Shown piece after piece: positions 10,805-24,322 of a stretch of DNA of 64,000 bases. Both the position numbers and the translations under genes were made by a program. The notes under the pieces were generated by a model. The model was not told the origin of the DNA and searched no databases. It saw only the letters and a program-made list of their open reading frames with translations. The stretch's first letter is position 1. The number at the start of each line of letters is the position of its first letter. Location of the stretch: assembly GCA_903938485.1 (NCBI GenBank), contig CAJADF010000113.1:44560-108559 (forward strand). Direction: 5' to 3'. The stretch comes from an uncultured Methylococcaceae bacterium (GTDB lineage: Bacteria > Pseudomonadota > Gammaproteobacteria > Methylococcales > Methylomonadaceae).

Positions 10805-13459
10805 TTAATTAGTCTCATCATGATTATCGATTTCGGTATCATTTGCCGTATCAACATCCAATGCTTCATCAACAATTAATTCATTATTTTCTGTTTCAGG
10901 ACTAATTTCATCATCATTTTCATCATCTACACCGGCTAAACCGTCAATCCGATCAACGCCTATTACTTTTTCTTTTTTATCTAGCCTTATAATGGTTACA
11001 CCTTGAGTATTTCTGCCTACCACAGAAATTCCGTCAACACGGGTACGTACTAAAGTACCACCATCAGTGATTAACATAATTTCATCTGTATCATTAACTA
11101 AAACAGCTCCGACGACAGATCCATTACGCTCAGAGGTTTGAATAGCGATTAAACCTTGGCCACCACGTTTATGGCAAGTAAACTCTTCTAGCTTAGTACG
11201 TTTACCATATCCATTTTCAGTAATATTAAGTACAGTTCCTTCAGTAGCAATAATCAAAGAAATGATTTTCTGCCCTTCTTGTAAGCGCATACCTCGAACA
11301 CCGGCAGCCGTCCTTCCCATAGACCTTACATCTTCTTCATTAAAGCAAACTGCTTTACCCGTGCTACCAAACAATAAGACATTTTGCTTACCATCCGTAA
11401 CAGCAACACCTACTAAGGTATCGCCCTCTTTTAAATCAATAGCAATTTTGCCACTAGCGCGTTGACGCTCAAATTCATTCAGTGGCGTCTTTTTAACAGT
11501 TCCCGCTGAAGTTGCCATAAAAATAAATTTATTTTCTGTAAACTCACGTATTGGTAACAAAGCATTAATTTTCTCACCGTCTTCTAATGGCAATAAATTA
11601 ACAAACGGTTTACCACGTGCAGCACGACTAGCAACGGGTAATTGATAAACCTTTAACCAATACACTTTCCCTGAAGAAGAGAAACATAAAATAGTATCGT
11701 GAGTATTAGCTACAATTAACTTATCAACATAGTCAGTATCTTTAGTTGCCGTAGCTGATTTACCTCTACCGCCTCTTCGTTGAGCTTTATAATCACTCAG
11801 TGGTTGAGATTTAACATAACCCTCATGAGACATAGTCACAACCATATCTTCTTCAGTAATTAGGTCTTGCTCTGATAAATCTAACTGATTTTGAATTATT
11901 TCGGTACGACGAGGATCAGAATATTCATCTTTTATAGCGACTAATTCTTCTCTGATGATTTCCATCAAACGCACATCACTCGCTAAAATGTATAAATACT
12001 CATCGATTTGTTCTAATAACAGTTTATATTCACTAACTATCTTATCTTGTTCTAAGCCAGTTAATCGATGTAAACGTAAATCCAAGATCGCTTGAGCTTG
12101 CGTTTCTGATAAACGATATAAGCCATTATGGATACCAAACTCTTCGGCCAAATCTTCTGGTCTTGAGCGTGTAGCATCAGCCCTTTCTAATAAAGACGAA
12201 ACTAATCCAGCACTCCAATCTCTAGATAATAAACCTTCTTTTGCTTCTTCTCTATTACTCGATGTTTTGATTAATTCAATCATCACATCAATATTAGCCA
12301 AAGCAACAGCCAAACCTTCTAAAACATGCGCTCTTTCTCTTGCACGGCGCAAATTGTAAATAGTTCGTCGTGTAACAATCTCACGTCTGTGATTAATGAA
12401 TGCACTTAAAATTTCCAGTAGATTCATACAATGTGGACGACCATCTAATAAAGCCACCATATTGATACCAAACACAGTTTGAAATTGTGTTTGTTTATAA
12501 AGATTATTTAAAACGACTTCGGGTACCTCACCGCGACGTAACTCAATAACCATTCGCATACCGTCTTTATCTGACTCATCGCGTAAAGCAGAAATCCCCT
12601 CGAGCTTTCCTTCTTTTATTAACTCAGCAATTTTTTCTAGCAAACGTGCTTTGTTGACTTGATAGGGTAATTCTGTAGTGATAATGGCTTGGCGACTTGA
12701 ATCACCAATGGGTTCAAAATGACAGCGCGCACGCAAATAAATTTTGCCACGACCCGTTGTATAAGCGCTGTAAATACCAGCCGCCCCATTAATAAAAGCC
12801 GCCGTTGGAAAGTCTGGCCCCGGGACATGAGTCATCAATTCATGAATAGTAATATCAGGGTTATCGATCATCGCCAAACAAGCGCTAACAACCTCATTCA
12901 TATTATGCGGTGGAATATTAGTAGCCATACCCACAGCAATACCAGAGGAACCGTTAACTAGTAAATTCGGAACTCTAGTGGGTAAAACTTCAGGCTGAAT
13001 TTCTGAATCATCATAGTTAGGGATAAAATTAACTGTTTCTTTATCCAAATCCGCCAACAATTCATGAGCGATTTTAGCCATGCGTACTTCCGTATAACGC
13101 ATCGCAGCTGGAGGATCACCGTCTACAGAACCAAAGTTTCCTTGCCCGTCAATCAACATATAGCGCATGGAAAATGGCTGCGCCATTCTAACCATAGTGT
13201 CATAAACCGCAGTATCACCATGAGGATGGTATTTACCGATGACATCACCGACAATACGTGCAGACTTTTTATAGGGCTTGTTCCAGTCGTTACCTAACTC
13301 ACTCATCGCATACAAAACACGACGATGAACAGGCTTTAAACCATCTCTAACATCTGGGAGGGCACGACCTACGATAACGCTCATTGCGTAATCAAGATAG
13401 GACTGCTTCATCTCGTCTTCGAGATTAACAGGAATAATTTCTTTAGCGAAGTTTGACAT
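10805..13459 (-). CDS. gyrA: DNA gyrase subunit A
   Basis: [52 protein letters not shown] GyrA-box; acidic C-terminal tail. Confidence 0.98.
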   Translation of the reverse strand: MSNFAKEIIPVNLEDEMKQSYLDYAMSVIVGRALPDVRDGLKPVHRRVLYAMSELGNDWNKPYKKSARIVGDVIGKYHPHGDTAVYDTMVRMAQPFSMRYMLIDGQGNFGSVDGDPPAAMRYTEVRMAKIAHELLADLDKETVNFIPNYDDSEIQPEVLPTRVPNLLVNGSSGIAVGMATNIPPHNMNEVVSACLAMIDNPDITIHELMTHVPGPDFPTAAFINGAAGIYSAYTTGRGKIYLRARCHFEPIGDSSRQAIITTELPYQVNKARLLEKIAELIKEGKLEGISALRDESDKDGMRMVIELRRGEVPEVVLNNLYKQTQFQTVFGINMVALLDGRPHCMNLLEILSAFINHRREIVTRRTIYNLRRARERAHVLEGLAVALANIDVMIELIKTSSNREEAKEGLLSRDWSAGLVSSLLERADATRSRPEDLAEEFGIHNGLYRLSETQAQAILDLRLHRLTGLEQDKIVSEYKLLLEQIDEYLYILASDVRLMEIIREELVAIKDEYSDPRRTEIIQNQLDLSEQDLITEEDMVVTMSHEGYVKSQPLSDYKAQRRGGRGKSATATKDTDYVDKLIVANTHDTILCFSSSGKVYWLKVYQLPVASRAARGKPFVNLLPLEDGEKINALLPIREFTENKFIFMATSAGTVKKTPLNEFERQRASGKIAIDLKEGDTLVGVAVTDGKQNVLLFGSTGKAVCFNEEDVRSMGRTAAGVRGMRLQEGQKIISLIIATEGTVLNITENGYGKRTKLEEFTCHKRGGQGLIAIQTSERNGSVVGAVLVNDTDEIMLITDGGTLVRTRVDGISVVGRNTQGVTIIRLDKKEKVIGVDRIDGLAGVDDENDDEISPETENNELIVDEALDVDTANDTEIDNHDETN

Positions 13460-13627
13460 TGATCCCTATATAAACTGATTACCAATAATATTGCATCGGC
13501 ATAATGATATTAACTAAATATGAAAGTACAAAAATGATTTCCCTTCATCAACTGTAACTCTATAACTTTAAAAACCTTACAATTATAGCAAATTGTCGAT
13601 AATGAGTCGAAAGACTTGATACTTTAA

Positions 13628-14383
13628 TTATTGAGTAAATATTTCACTTAAAAAACTAACCAATAAACGCCAAGAACGCTGGTCTGCTTCAATTTGATAA
13701 ACCGTACCAAAATCCGGATCATTCGCAACAGGATTAGTAAATGCATGCATCGTATGACCAAAAGTATGAAACTGCCAATCTGCACCAGCCTGTGTCATTT
13801 CTTTTTGAAATGCTTGAACTTGTTCTATAGGCACCATAGGATCATCATGCCCGTGCAAAGCAAGTACTTTAGCTTTAATAACATTATTAGTTAATTGCTG
13901 AGGCGCACCTAATAAGCCATGAAAACTAATCACACCCTTTAAATCAACACCGTTTCTTGCTAAATCTAAGACACACAAACCACCAAAACAAAACCCCATT
14001 GCGGCAATTTGCTTATCATCTACCCACGGCATTAACTTAACCGTGTTTAAAGCTGCTTTGGCTCGTTGACTTATTAATTGCCGATTTTCCATAAAAGGCT
14101 GCATTAATTGGGCATTTTCTTCTTTATTAGCCCCTAAAACACCTTTGCCATACATATCAACCGCAAAAGCTAGATAACCTAACTTTGCTATTTGCTTAGC
14201 CTTTTCAGCGACAAAGTCATCTCTACCGGCCCAAGCATGATTAATTAAAACAGCAGGTCTTTGGCCTTGAATTGAATCATCAAAAGCAAAAAAACCTTCT
14301 AATAAAACGTCACCATCTAAATAATTAATTGTATTAGAAACTATTGCCACATCGACACCTTTATATTTTAACTCGCTCATCAA
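13628..14383 (-). CDS. Dienelactone hydrolase family protein
   Basis: alpha/beta hydrolase with AAMGFCFGGLCVLDLAR nucleophile elbow and LHGHDDPMVP; overlaps the upstream phosphatase gene by 23 nt. Confidence 0.88.
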   Translation of the reverse strand: MMSELKYKGVDVAIVSNTINYLDGDVLLEGFFAFDDSIQGQRPAVLINHAWAGRDDFVAEKAKQIAKLGYLAFAVDMYGKGVLGANKEENAQLMQPFMENRQLISQRAKAALNTVKLMPWVDDKQIAAMGFCFGGLCVLDLARNGVDLKGVISFHGLLGAPQQLTNNVIKAKVLALHGHDDPMVPIEQVQAFQKEMTQAGADWQFHTFGHTMHAFTNPVANDPDFGTVYQIEADQRSWRLLVSFLSEIFTQ

Positions 14384-14861
14384 GAAGGCCAGAGACGTCT
14401 ATAGATTCCAGAAAACCTTCAGAAGCCGCCTCAATTAAATCTAAAACCTTTTGAAAACCAAATCGACCGCCGTAATAAGGGTCCGGCACTTCTCTCACTG
14501 ACAAATGTGGTGCGTAATCAAGAAAGTATTTAATCTTGTATTGGTAATGTTCAGGACAAGCGTTCATTAACGTTAAGTAATTATCTTCATCCATCGCTAA
14601 TAAATAATCAAAGTCCTCAAAATCACCCATGATGACTTTTCTAGCCCGCAAATGCGCAATATCAATATTCCTCTCAAGAGCGGCCTCTTGAGACCTTAAA
14701 TCAGGCTGCTCCCCAACATGAAAAGCATGAGTTCCGGCTGAATCAATCAAAAACACTTCTTCTAACTGCCGGTCTTTAAGCAACTTAGCGAATACGCCTT
14801 CTGCAGTTGGTGAACGACAAATATTTCCCATACAGACAAAAAGTACTTTAAGTTTTTTCAT
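14361..14861 (-). CDS. Low-molecular-weight protein tyrosine phosphatase family
   Basis: P-loop VLFVCMGNICRSPTAEGVF and DPYYGG motif. Confidence 0.94.
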   Translation of the reverse strand: MKKLKVLFVCMGNICRSPTAEGVFAKLLKDRQLEEVFLIDSAGTHAFHVGEQPDLRSQEAALERNIDIAHLRARKVIMGDFEDFDYLLAMDEDNYLTLMNACPEHYQYKIKYFLDYAPHLSVREVPDPYYGGRFGFQKVLDLIEAASEGFLESIDVSGLLDERVKI

Positions 14862-14899
14862 CAGCCTACAACTAAATTAATTGACAATATTATGCTGCT

Positions 14900-17396
<2,497 letters not shown>

Positions 17397-17414
17397 TTTG
17401 TATATCCACTCAAA

Positions 17415-17444
17415 CAAAACGCCCCGCCTGGGCGGAGCGTTTTG
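17415..17444 (-). terminator. Intrinsic terminator after hflKC
   Basis: Minus strand CAAAACGCTCCGCC CA GGCGGGGCGTTTTG, near-perfect 14-bp GC-rich stem with a short T-rich 3' side, between hflC stop and hisZ start. Confidence 0.8.
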
Positions 17445-17477
17445 ATATTGCATTAAAAAAATTATGTTTAAAAAAGC

Positions 17478-18332
17478 TTATTTCTGCGCCTTAAAATATT
17501 TAAAGAAATCAGAGTTTGGATCTAACACCATCATACTTCCAGTAGAAAAACTCTTCTTATAAGCGTTTAAGCTACGATAAAAAGTAAAGAATTCAGCATC
17601 TGCACCAAAGGCGTTTGCATAAATTTCAGACGAAGTTGCATCACCTTCACCGCGCAATTTCTCAGCATCACGGAAAGCGTTTGCTAAAGTTACTACACGC
17701 TGTCTATCCGCATCCGCTCTAATTCTTTCGGCTGCTTCAGCACCTTGAGAACGAAACTCTCTTGCCACTCTTTCTCGTTCAGCTTCCATTCTTCGGAAAA
17801 CTGAGCTACTGACTTCAGGCGGCAAATCAATACGCATCACTTGCACATCAACAATTTCCATCCCTAATTCCGCAGCGACTGCTTTTGAGTTATTAGTTAG
17901 TATTTCTCTAATCGCACTACGATCAGTCGAGATGAGCTGTTTAATATTACGTTTACTAAACTCACTACGAAACGCATCTTTAATAATTTGATCTAAGCGT
18001 AAATTAGCCTGATCAATATCACCGGCAACCGATGTATAAAATGTACTGACATTTCCAATACGCCATTTTACAAAAGAATCAACGATAACGTTCTTTTTTT
18101 CCGCCGTTAAAAATCGTTCTGGTTTTGCATCCATCGTTTGGATACGACCATCGAATTTTTTTACGTTGTTAATAAAAGGAATTTTAAAATGTAACCCCGG
18201 CGCATAATCATTTTTAACGATTTCACCCAACCTAAATTTTATAACCTTTTCGTTTTGACCCACAGTAAAAACGCTCATTACAGCAACCAATAAAACACTG
18301 GCCAAACCTACTATAATTTTATTTTGATTCAT
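17478..18332 (-). CDS. hflC: Protease modulator HflC
   Basis: SPFH protein: VKFRLGEIVKNDYAPGLHFKIPFINNVKKFDGRIQTMDAKPERFLTAEKKNVIVDSFVKWRI; overlaps the hflK stop. Confidence 0.96.
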   Translation of the reverse strand: MNQNKIIVGLASVLLVAVMSVFTVGQNEKVIKFRLGEIVKNDYAPGLHFKIPFINNVKKFDGRIQTMDAKPERFLTAEKKNVIVDSFVKWRIGNVSTFYTSVAGDIDQANLRLDQIIKDAFRSEFSKRNIKQLISTDRSAIREILTNNSKAVAAELGMEIVDVQVMRIDLPPEVSSSVFRRMEAERERVAREFRSQGAEAAERIRADADRQRVVTLANAFRDAEKLRGEGDATSSEIYANAFGADAEFFTFYRSLNAYKKSFSTGSMMVLDPNSDFFKYFKAQK

Positions 18333-19573
18333 TAGCGACCTCTGCCGTCACGGCTACGATTTGCACTACGCTCAACAGTTTGGTCTGGAACTGAGCTTGA
18401 GCTAGCTTGCTGAGATACCGGAGACTGAGACGAATCTACAATACTTGTTGATGCATTATTTACTGCAGGCACTGTAGTTGCAGATGGATTAGATTGAACC
18501 ATTTTATCTAAAGGTAAATAAAAATTACTGCCGGTTTTAGCATCGACAAGAACCTTATTAGTTTCAGACATCACTGATTCCATAGACTCAATATACATAC
18601 GTTTACGAGTCACATCTGGCGCTTTAGTGTATTGCGTTAATAATTGACTAAATCGACTTGTTTCACCCTCAGCTTGAGCAATCACTTGTTCTTTATAACC
18701 CTCAGCTTCTTGAATCTTACGAGCTGCAGCACCACGCGCCTTAGGCACCACATCATTAGAATAGGCTTCTGCTTCGTTAATTAAGCGTTGCTCATCTTCT
18801 CGGGCTTTAATTGCATCTTCAAAGGAATTTTGCACCTGTTCAGGTGGTTGAGCATCCTGTAGGTTAACACTGGTTATTTGAATACCGGAATCATAGCTAT
18901 CCATGACATCTTGAATTTCTTTTTTAATCAGCGTCACAATTTCACTACGACCTTGTGTTAAAACAAAGTCCATAGCACTACTACCTACGACACCTCTTAA
19001 AGCACTTTCTGTCACTTGTTTAAGTGTAAAAGCGGGGTTAACTACATTAAATAAAAACTGCTTAGCGTCTTTAACTTGATATTGCACAGCTAAACGCACA
19101 TCTACATAATTTTCATCTTTTGTTAGCATCAAGGCTTCTTTAGGTACTGACCCAACCTGTTCACCCCCTGCATTACTGCGATAACCCACTTCTATAAATC
19201 GTTGTTGTTTAACATTAACGATATCAACATGCTCAATAGGCGCAGGGATATGCCAGTTTAAACCCGATTGCGTAGTACCTATGTATTGACCAAAACGAGT
19301 TTCAACACCGTGATTTCCCTCGTCAACGATGTAAAATCCACTAAGACCCCATAATAAGGCAACACCGCCACTAAGAAAACCTAACCCTTTCATGGAAGTT
19401 CCAAATGAAAAGTTATTAGGTGAGCCATTTTTGTCGCCATTTCCTTCACCAAAAAACTTACCAATCTTCTCTTGTAAAGATTTTACTACTTCGTCTAAAT
19501 CAGGAGGCCCTTTCTGGTCCCCTCGACCACTCCAAGGGTCTTTATCACTACCGCCAGGCTCATTCCACGACAT
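18332..19573 (-). CDS. hflK: FtsH protease activity modulator HflK
   Basis: MSWNEPGGSDKDPWSGRGDQKGPPDLDEV; SPFH/band 7 domain. Confidence 0.96.
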   Translation of the reverse strand: MSWNEPGGSDKDPWSGRGDQKGPPDLDEVVKSLQEKIGKFFGEGNGDKNGSPNNFSFGTSMKGLGFLSGGVALLWGLSGFYIVDEGNHGVETRFGQYIGTTQSGLNWHIPAPIEHVDIVNVKQQRFIEVGYRSNAGGEQVGSVPKEALMLTKDENYVDVRLAVQYQVKDAKQFLFNVVNPAFTLKQVTESALRGVVGSSAMDFVLTQGRSEIVTLIKKEIQDVMDSYDSGIQITSVNLQDAQPPEQVQNSFEDAIKAREDEQRLINEAEAYSNDVVPKARGAAARKIQEAEGYKEQVIAQAEGETSRFSQLLTQYTKAPDVTRKRMYIESMESVMSETNKVLVDAKTGSNFYLPLDKMVQSNPSATTVPAVNNASTSIVDSSQSPVSQQASSSSVPDQTVERSANRSRDGRGR

Positions 19574-19710
19574 ACTTATGCTCCATATTGGATTACTTAA
19601 TTAATATTATCACTTAGGACATTAATGACCGCTATTCTATCGTATATCCCTATAAAAGTGAAAACCGATGCCCTAAGACTTAGCTCTACACGTCTTGAAT
19701 TTTCGATAGT

Positions 19711-20979
19711 TTATTCGGTTATTTCTTCATTTTTTACATCTTTTAACAAACCCAGATACCTAACATCAATTTCAATAATTAAGTCATTGGCACCCGATTC
19801 ATCAATATGCTCGTCAATTATATTTGCGCAAGTAAATAGTTTAGCTCTAATATCCGTTTGATCTGGGCGTAAATAACAGTGACGTTTCACTTTTGTATTA
19901 GCAAAAATTTCGGCTAAGGTAGCATTCAACAATTCAATACCCGCACCTGTTTCGGCAGATAGCCAAACTCGAATGGGTTGCCCTAAATCATCCCTATCCA
20001 CATGCGGCTGAATATTGTCCAATAAATCAATTTTGTTAAAGACTTCTAACTGCCTTACTTTGTCAGCCTGAATATCTTTGAGGACGCTATTAACCTGCAA
20101 CATAATCTCATCACGCTCCTCACTAAAAGCATCAACTACATGCATTAATAAATCAGCTTCACTCGCTTCTTGCAAAGTAGATTTAAATGCCGCTACCAAT
20201 TCGTGCGGTAAATGCCTGATAAAACCCACCGTATCCGCTAACACTATTTCTGTGCTGTTAGGAAGTTGGCAACTCCGCAAAGTCGGATCTAAAGTCGCAA
20301 ACAACTGATCCGCGGCATAAATATCTGCACCCGTTAACGCATTAAATAAAGTCGATTTACCTGCATTGGTATAACCTACTAATGAGACCGATGGAATTTC
20401 AGCTTTTTTTCGCTTACTACGACCTTGGTGCCGTTGTTTTTCAACTTTATCTAAGCGCTGTTGAATTTGTTTAATACGTAGACCTAATAAGCGCCTATCA
20501 GTTTCTAACTGAGTTTCACCGGGCCCACGCAAACCAATCCCACCTTTTTGACGCTCTAAATGCGTCCAACCCCGGACTAATCGTGTAGATAAATGCTTTA
20601 ACTGAGCCAACTCAACTTGTAATTTACCTTCAAATGATTGAGCGCGTTGTGCAAAAATATCCAAAATAAGACCATTTCTATCAACCACTCTCACGCCTAA
20701 AAAACCTTCTAGATTTCTTTCTTGGCTGGGTGCTAAGGGATGATTAAATAAAACAACATCGGCACTATATTCTTCAACAGCCGCTTTTAGCTCATCAAGC
20801 TTACCAGTGCCGACAAAATATTTTGGATCAGGTCTTTTACGAGTACCAGTAACTACATAAACAGGATCGGTTCCGGCCGACTTAGCGAGTTCTTTTAATT
20901 CTAAAAGGTCCTCTTGTCCGGAACGAATGGTTAGATGAACAAGGATTGCTCGCTCACCTGAATCTGGACGGTCAAACAA
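19711..20979 (-). CDS. hflX: GTPase HflX
   Basis: GPGETQLETDRRLL, SLVGYTNAGKSTLFNALTGA, DTVGFIRHLPHELVAAFKSTLQEA. Confidence 0.97.
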   Translation of the reverse strand: MFDRPDSGERAILVHLTIRSGQEDLLELKELAKSAGTDPVYVVTGTRKRPDPKYFVGTGKLDELKAAVEEYSADVVLFNHPLAPSQERNLEGFLGVRVVDRNGLILDIFAQRAQSFEGKLQVELAQLKHLSTRLVRGWTHLERQKGGIGLRGPGETQLETDRRLLGLRIKQIQQRLDKVEKQRHQGRSKRKKAEIPSVSLVGYTNAGKSTLFNALTGADIYAADQLFATLDPTLRSCQLPNSTEIVLADTVGFIRHLPHELVAAFKSTLQEASEADLLMHVVDAFSEERDEIMLQVNSVLKDIQADKVRQLEVFNKIDLLDNIQPHVDRDDLGQPIRVWLSAETGAGIELLNATLAEIFANTKVKRHCYLRPDQTDIRAKLFTCANIIDEHIDESGANDLIIEIDVRYLGLLKDVKNEEITE

Positions 20980-21035
20980 TAAAATACTCCAAGAATAATA
21001 CTAAAGAAAAACAGACAACATCAAAACTGAAGCGC

Positions 21036-21275
21036 CTATTCCTCAACAGCCTCATCCTCACGACTCATTTTAACGGCTTTACTCGGTACAATGGTAGATA
21101 TAGCGTGCTTGTAAACCATTTGACTAATGGTATTTTTGAGCATGATGACATATTGATCAAACGAATCAACTTTTCCTTGTAACTTAATACCATTAACTAG
21201 AAAAATTGATACAGGCGTATGCTCTTTTCTAAGCGAATTTAAAAAATTATCCTGTAAGTTTTGGCCTTTTGACAT
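21036..21275 (-). CDS. hfq: RNA chaperone Hfq
   Basis: [66 protein letters not shown]. The ORF track start at 21335 adds 20 non-conserved residues. Confidence 0.98.
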   Translation of the reverse strand: MSKGQNLQDNFLNSLRKEHTPVSIFLVNGIKLQGKVDSFDQYVIMLKNTISQMVYKHAISTIVPSKAVKMSREDEAVEE

Positions 21276-21392
21276 CCGATTTCTCCTTATTATTTTAATT
21301 AATTGGGGCTTATGATACCTGCAATTACAAGTCAAAAACTATCAATCTGTGTTCGCAATAATTTTATTCTATCAGACACGACTTGTTTATAC

Positions 21393-21836
21393 TTATTTTA
21401 TTACTGTCATACGCAATTTAACAACTAAGTGTCGATAATCTTGCTCCGAAAGCATGTCACTCACTACTAAAAATGTACACTTCTTATGCCATCTTAATCC
21501 TTGAGGCAGTGGTTTATAATTAAAATGTAAAAAAAGCACCTTGGTGGTTATAACGGTTGATTTTAAAACGTCAATAGGCTTAAACACATTATCAACTAAA
21601 AACTCCCAACCCATACTCTCCGTATATTGAATAGTGGCATGTGTTTTTTGTGAATTACTGAGTGCAAATCTAAGATGAATAAGGACCAGTAGACTTAAAA
21701 TTAATTTAATCGTGATAGGCAAGTCATTTAATACTAGTGCAAGCAACACAAAAGCATGTAAAACCCATACATACTGAATTAAAAGTTTAGACTCTGCACA
21801 TCTAAATACTAGAGTTCCGGCACTCTCTCTAACCAT
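21393..21836 (-). CDS. Uncharacterised membrane protein, possibly YgfX-like
   Basis: 147 aa, hydrophobic N-terminal half; opposite and adjacent to ygfZ. Family assignment is by context and overall architecture only. Confidence 0.55.
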   Translation of the reverse strand: MVRESAGTLVFRCAESKLLIQYVWVLHAFVLLALVLNDLPITIKLILSLLVLIHLRFALSNSQKTHATIQYTESMGWEFLVDNVFKPIDVLKSTVITTKVLFLHFNYKPLPQGLRWHKKCTFLVVSDMLSEQDYRHLVVKLRMTVIK

Positions 21837-21952
21837 CGCTTTGACTCTCCCCTAAAACTCATTAACCATAAACACTAAACTGTTTAAAGCGTTACCCTGC
21901 AAATACAGTTGCTATATAATCTTACGCAATTAACTCGTAATGTTTTAAAACT

Positions 21953-22963
21953 ATGAATCAAAATTGGCAACACTTCCTTATCAAAGCGCAGGCTATATTT
22001 AACAGTGAAACAGATATCACCTTTACAAACGCTAACATCAATAGTCCAAAAGCACTTTATCCCATTCTGCATTTGGGTATATTAAAGATTAGCGGTTCGG
22101 ATGCAGCTAAGTTATTGCAAGGCCAAATCACCTGTAATGTAAACGATATTACTGAGACAAAGAGCAGTCTAGGCGCCATCTGTAACCCTAAAGGCCGCGT
22201 ACTGAGTACATTTTTACTGATTAAAACACCTGATGCCTTCTTAATGATGCTGCCCATAGATCTTTTAGACAGCATACAGAAAAAATTGCGCATGTATATC
22301 TTAAGATCGGATGCTACTTTAGATAACGTGACTGAAAAGCTGTGTTTATTCGGTCTAAATGAGCAAACAAATTCCAATAATGTAGAGCGCTTCAACACCC
22401 ATCAAGATACCTTTATAAGCGTAAGCTTTTCAGATACGGTTAATCGTCAACTCATTATTGCAGACACCGATACTGCCATTAATCTCTGGACCCATTACAG
22501 TACTAAGGAAAACTTTACCAACGCTAACTCTGCGCAATGGCGTTATCTTGATTTGCTAGCCGGTATTCCTTGGTTAAGTAACGCTACAACAGAAGAGTTT
22601 ATTCCACAAATGCTTAATCTTGATGAACTAGGTGGTATAAGTTATACAAAAGGTTGTTATACCGGCCAAGAAATAGTGGCACGAACACATTATCTAGGTA
22701 AAGCCAAACGTGAACTTGTATTAGCTGAATGTCTATCAGCACACCCCCCAGCCCCCAACACTAACATTTACACACTTGACACTGATTTTGATCAAGGTAT
22801 AGCTAAAGTACTTTTAGCTTTGCCGACACCCAATCAAGCCTCTGATCAAGATAACACAAACCTAATAAAGCATAGTCTGCTTATCGTATTGCAAAATAAC
22901 GAGAACGCAACTCACAAACTTACTATTAAAGCCGACCCCCCAATCCCAGTGACTTTATTATGA
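21953..22963 (+). CDS. ygfZ: Folate-binding Fe-S cluster maturation protein YgfZ
   Basis: GCVT-like N-terminal region (LLQGQITCNVNDITE) and signature KGCYTGQEIVARTHYLGKAKREL. Confidence 0.94.
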   Translation: MNQNWQHFLIKAQAIFNSETDITFTNANINSPKALYPILHLGILKISGSDAAKLLQGQITCNVNDITETKSSLGAICNPKGRVLSTFLLIKTPDAFLMMLPIDLLDSIQKKLRMYILRSDATLDNVTEKLCLFGLNEQTNSNNVERFNTHQDTFISVSFSDTVNRQLIIADTDTAINLWTHYSTKENFTNANSAQWRYLDLLAGIPWLSNATTEEFIPQMLNLDELGGISYTKGCYTGQEIVARTHYLGKAKRELVLAECLSAHPPAPNTNIYTLDTDFDQGIAKVLLALPTPNQASDQDNTNLIKHSLLIVLQNNENATHKLTIKADPPIPVTLL

Positions 22964-23949
22964 GAGCAGCCATGAACTCACCCGCTATTTTAAAATTTCG
23001 TCGCTTAGGCATCATCACCATTTTTGCCGTTTATGTCGTTATCCTAATGGGAGGCATCGTTAGAGCTTCTGGTGCTGGCATGGGTTGCCCTGATTGGCCA
23101 ACCTGTTTTGGACAATGGGTACCACCTACAGAAGAAGCCCAACTACCCGCCAACTACCATGAAATATATGCCCAACGGGGCTACGAAAATACGCAATTTA
23201 ATCCTGTTAAAACGTGGACTGAATACACTAATCGCTTGGTTGGCGTTTCTATCGGTTTTTTAATATTTCTAACCGCTTGGTCATCACGAATTTTTCTTAA
23301 AACCGACAAAACTATCTTTTATTTAGCGCTAAGTAGTTTCTTTTTGGTAGGCTTTCAGGGATGGCTTGGTTCTCATGTAGTAGCTAGCAATTTAAAACCC
23401 TTCATGATTACCCTGCACATGCTGTTAGCTTTGGTTATTGTTGGACTATTAATTTACACCATTGCCAGATCGCAACGCGATTACCTAAGCCAAATTGATA
23501 CACACTTATTACCGGCTAAATTTAAAACTATACTAGCGATTGCTATGCTCATGACTTTATTACAAATTGCCATGGGCACACAAGTCAGAGAGGCTGTTGA
23601 TTTTATTGCTAAAACCAACATTGGTCGTGAGTATTGGCGCGAGGATTTCCCAATTATTTTTTATATCCATCGTTCATTTTCATCAATTATTCTGTTTACT
23701 AACCTCTGGTTAGTTTGGAAAATAAAACAAACTTTAGCACCTTCAACGTTGTTATTTAAAACTGGATTTGTCCAAATTACGTTGGTTGTCATTGCTATAT
23801 TAGCGGGAGTGAGTCTTGATAGACTGGGCGTACCTGCCATCGTACAACCCATCCATTTACTGATGGCAAATCTTATTTTTGGCGCACAATTCTTTTTATT
23901 TAGTTGTTTAAAATACGCCGAGAGAAAGCCTATTCCTACAGAAGTTTAG
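22960..23949 (+). CDS. ctaA: COX15/CtaA family heme A synthase
   Basis: Polytopic protein with GGIVRASGAGMGCPDWPTCFGQWVPP, TWTEYTNRLVG, MITLHMLLAL; overlaps ygfZ by 4 nt. Confidence 0.88.
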   Translation: MRAAMNSPAILKFRRLGIITIFAVYVVILMGGIVRASGAGMGCPDWPTCFGQWVPPTEEAQLPANYHEIYAQRGYENTQFNPVKTWTEYTNRLVGVSIGFLIFLTAWSSRIFLKTDKTIFYLALSSFFLVGFQGWLGSHVVASNLKPFMITLHMLLALVIVGLLIYTIARSQRDYLSQIDTHLLPAKFKTILAIAMLMTLLQIAMGTQVREAVDFIAKTNIGREYWREDFPIIFYIHRSFSSIILFTNLWLVWKIKQTLAPSTLLFKTGFVQITLVVIAILAGVSLDRLGVPAIVQPIHLLMANLIFGAQFFLFSCLKYAERKPIPTEV

Positions 23950-24088
23950 GTCGCATCACTACACTCATCAGGAACTCACACAACTCATGGGTGAGCATCT
24001 AAACATTTATCACTCAATCCACGCCTTATTTTATAGCGCTTCAAATTAAATCAGTAGCCGCGTAATATCAAAAGGTAGGCCAACAAAT

Positions 24089-24111
24089 CGCGGGGGTATA
24101 ACTACCCCGCG
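24089..24111. repeat. Inverted repeat 1 (hairpin) of structured intergenic region
   Basis: cgcgggg (24089-24095) / ccccgcg (24105-24111). Confidence 0.85.
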
Positions 24112-24116
24112 TAAAA

Positions 24117-24150
24117 AGTATGTCCCTATAAACATATAGGCGCGCATACT
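24117..24150. repeat. Inverted repeat 2, two-tier hairpin
   Basis: agtatg (24117-24122) / catact (24145-24150), enclosing cctata (24125-24130) / tatagg (24135-24140) with an aaca loop. Confidence 0.85.
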
Positions 24151-24157
24151 ATGATTA

Positions 24158-24185
24158 AGTTACCCTACCCAAAGTCTGGGTAACT
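24158..24185. repeat. Inverted repeat 3 (hairpin)
   Basis: agttaccc (24158-24165) / gggtaact (24178-24185). Confidence 0.85.
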
Positions 24186-24219
24186 ACCCTTAAAGAAAAT
24201 CTACACGCCTAATAGTTTC

Positions 24220-24296
24220 GGGTATAGGTTTAAAACACCAGCGTAGAATTACCCATACCCATAACCGGCTCCGAAAACCGTTTAAGTCCTATACCC
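24220..24296. repeat. Inverted repeat 4, long-range stem
   Basis: gggtatagg (24220-24228) / cctataccc (24288-24296), extendable by ttaaa/tttaa across a small internal loop. Confidence 0.75.
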
Positions 24297-24322
24297 CTCT
24301 TAACTTGGAGCACCAAATTCTT

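Noticed and set aside
13628-14861. 23-nt overlap between tyrosine phosphatase and dienelactone hydrolase ORFs as a programmed frameshift or fusion
   Set aside because: Both proteins are full-length with own starts; an ordinary overlap, and a later start of the hydrolase would shorten it.
17397-17453. N-terminal extension of HisZ (MQYQNAPPRRGVLFEWIYK)
   Set aside because: Encoded by the hflC terminator hairpin; the real start is most likely 17396.
21276-21335. N-terminal extension of Hfq ([20 protein letters not shown])
   Set aside because: Hfq conservation starts at MSKGQNLQD (21275); the upstream codons are leader sequence.
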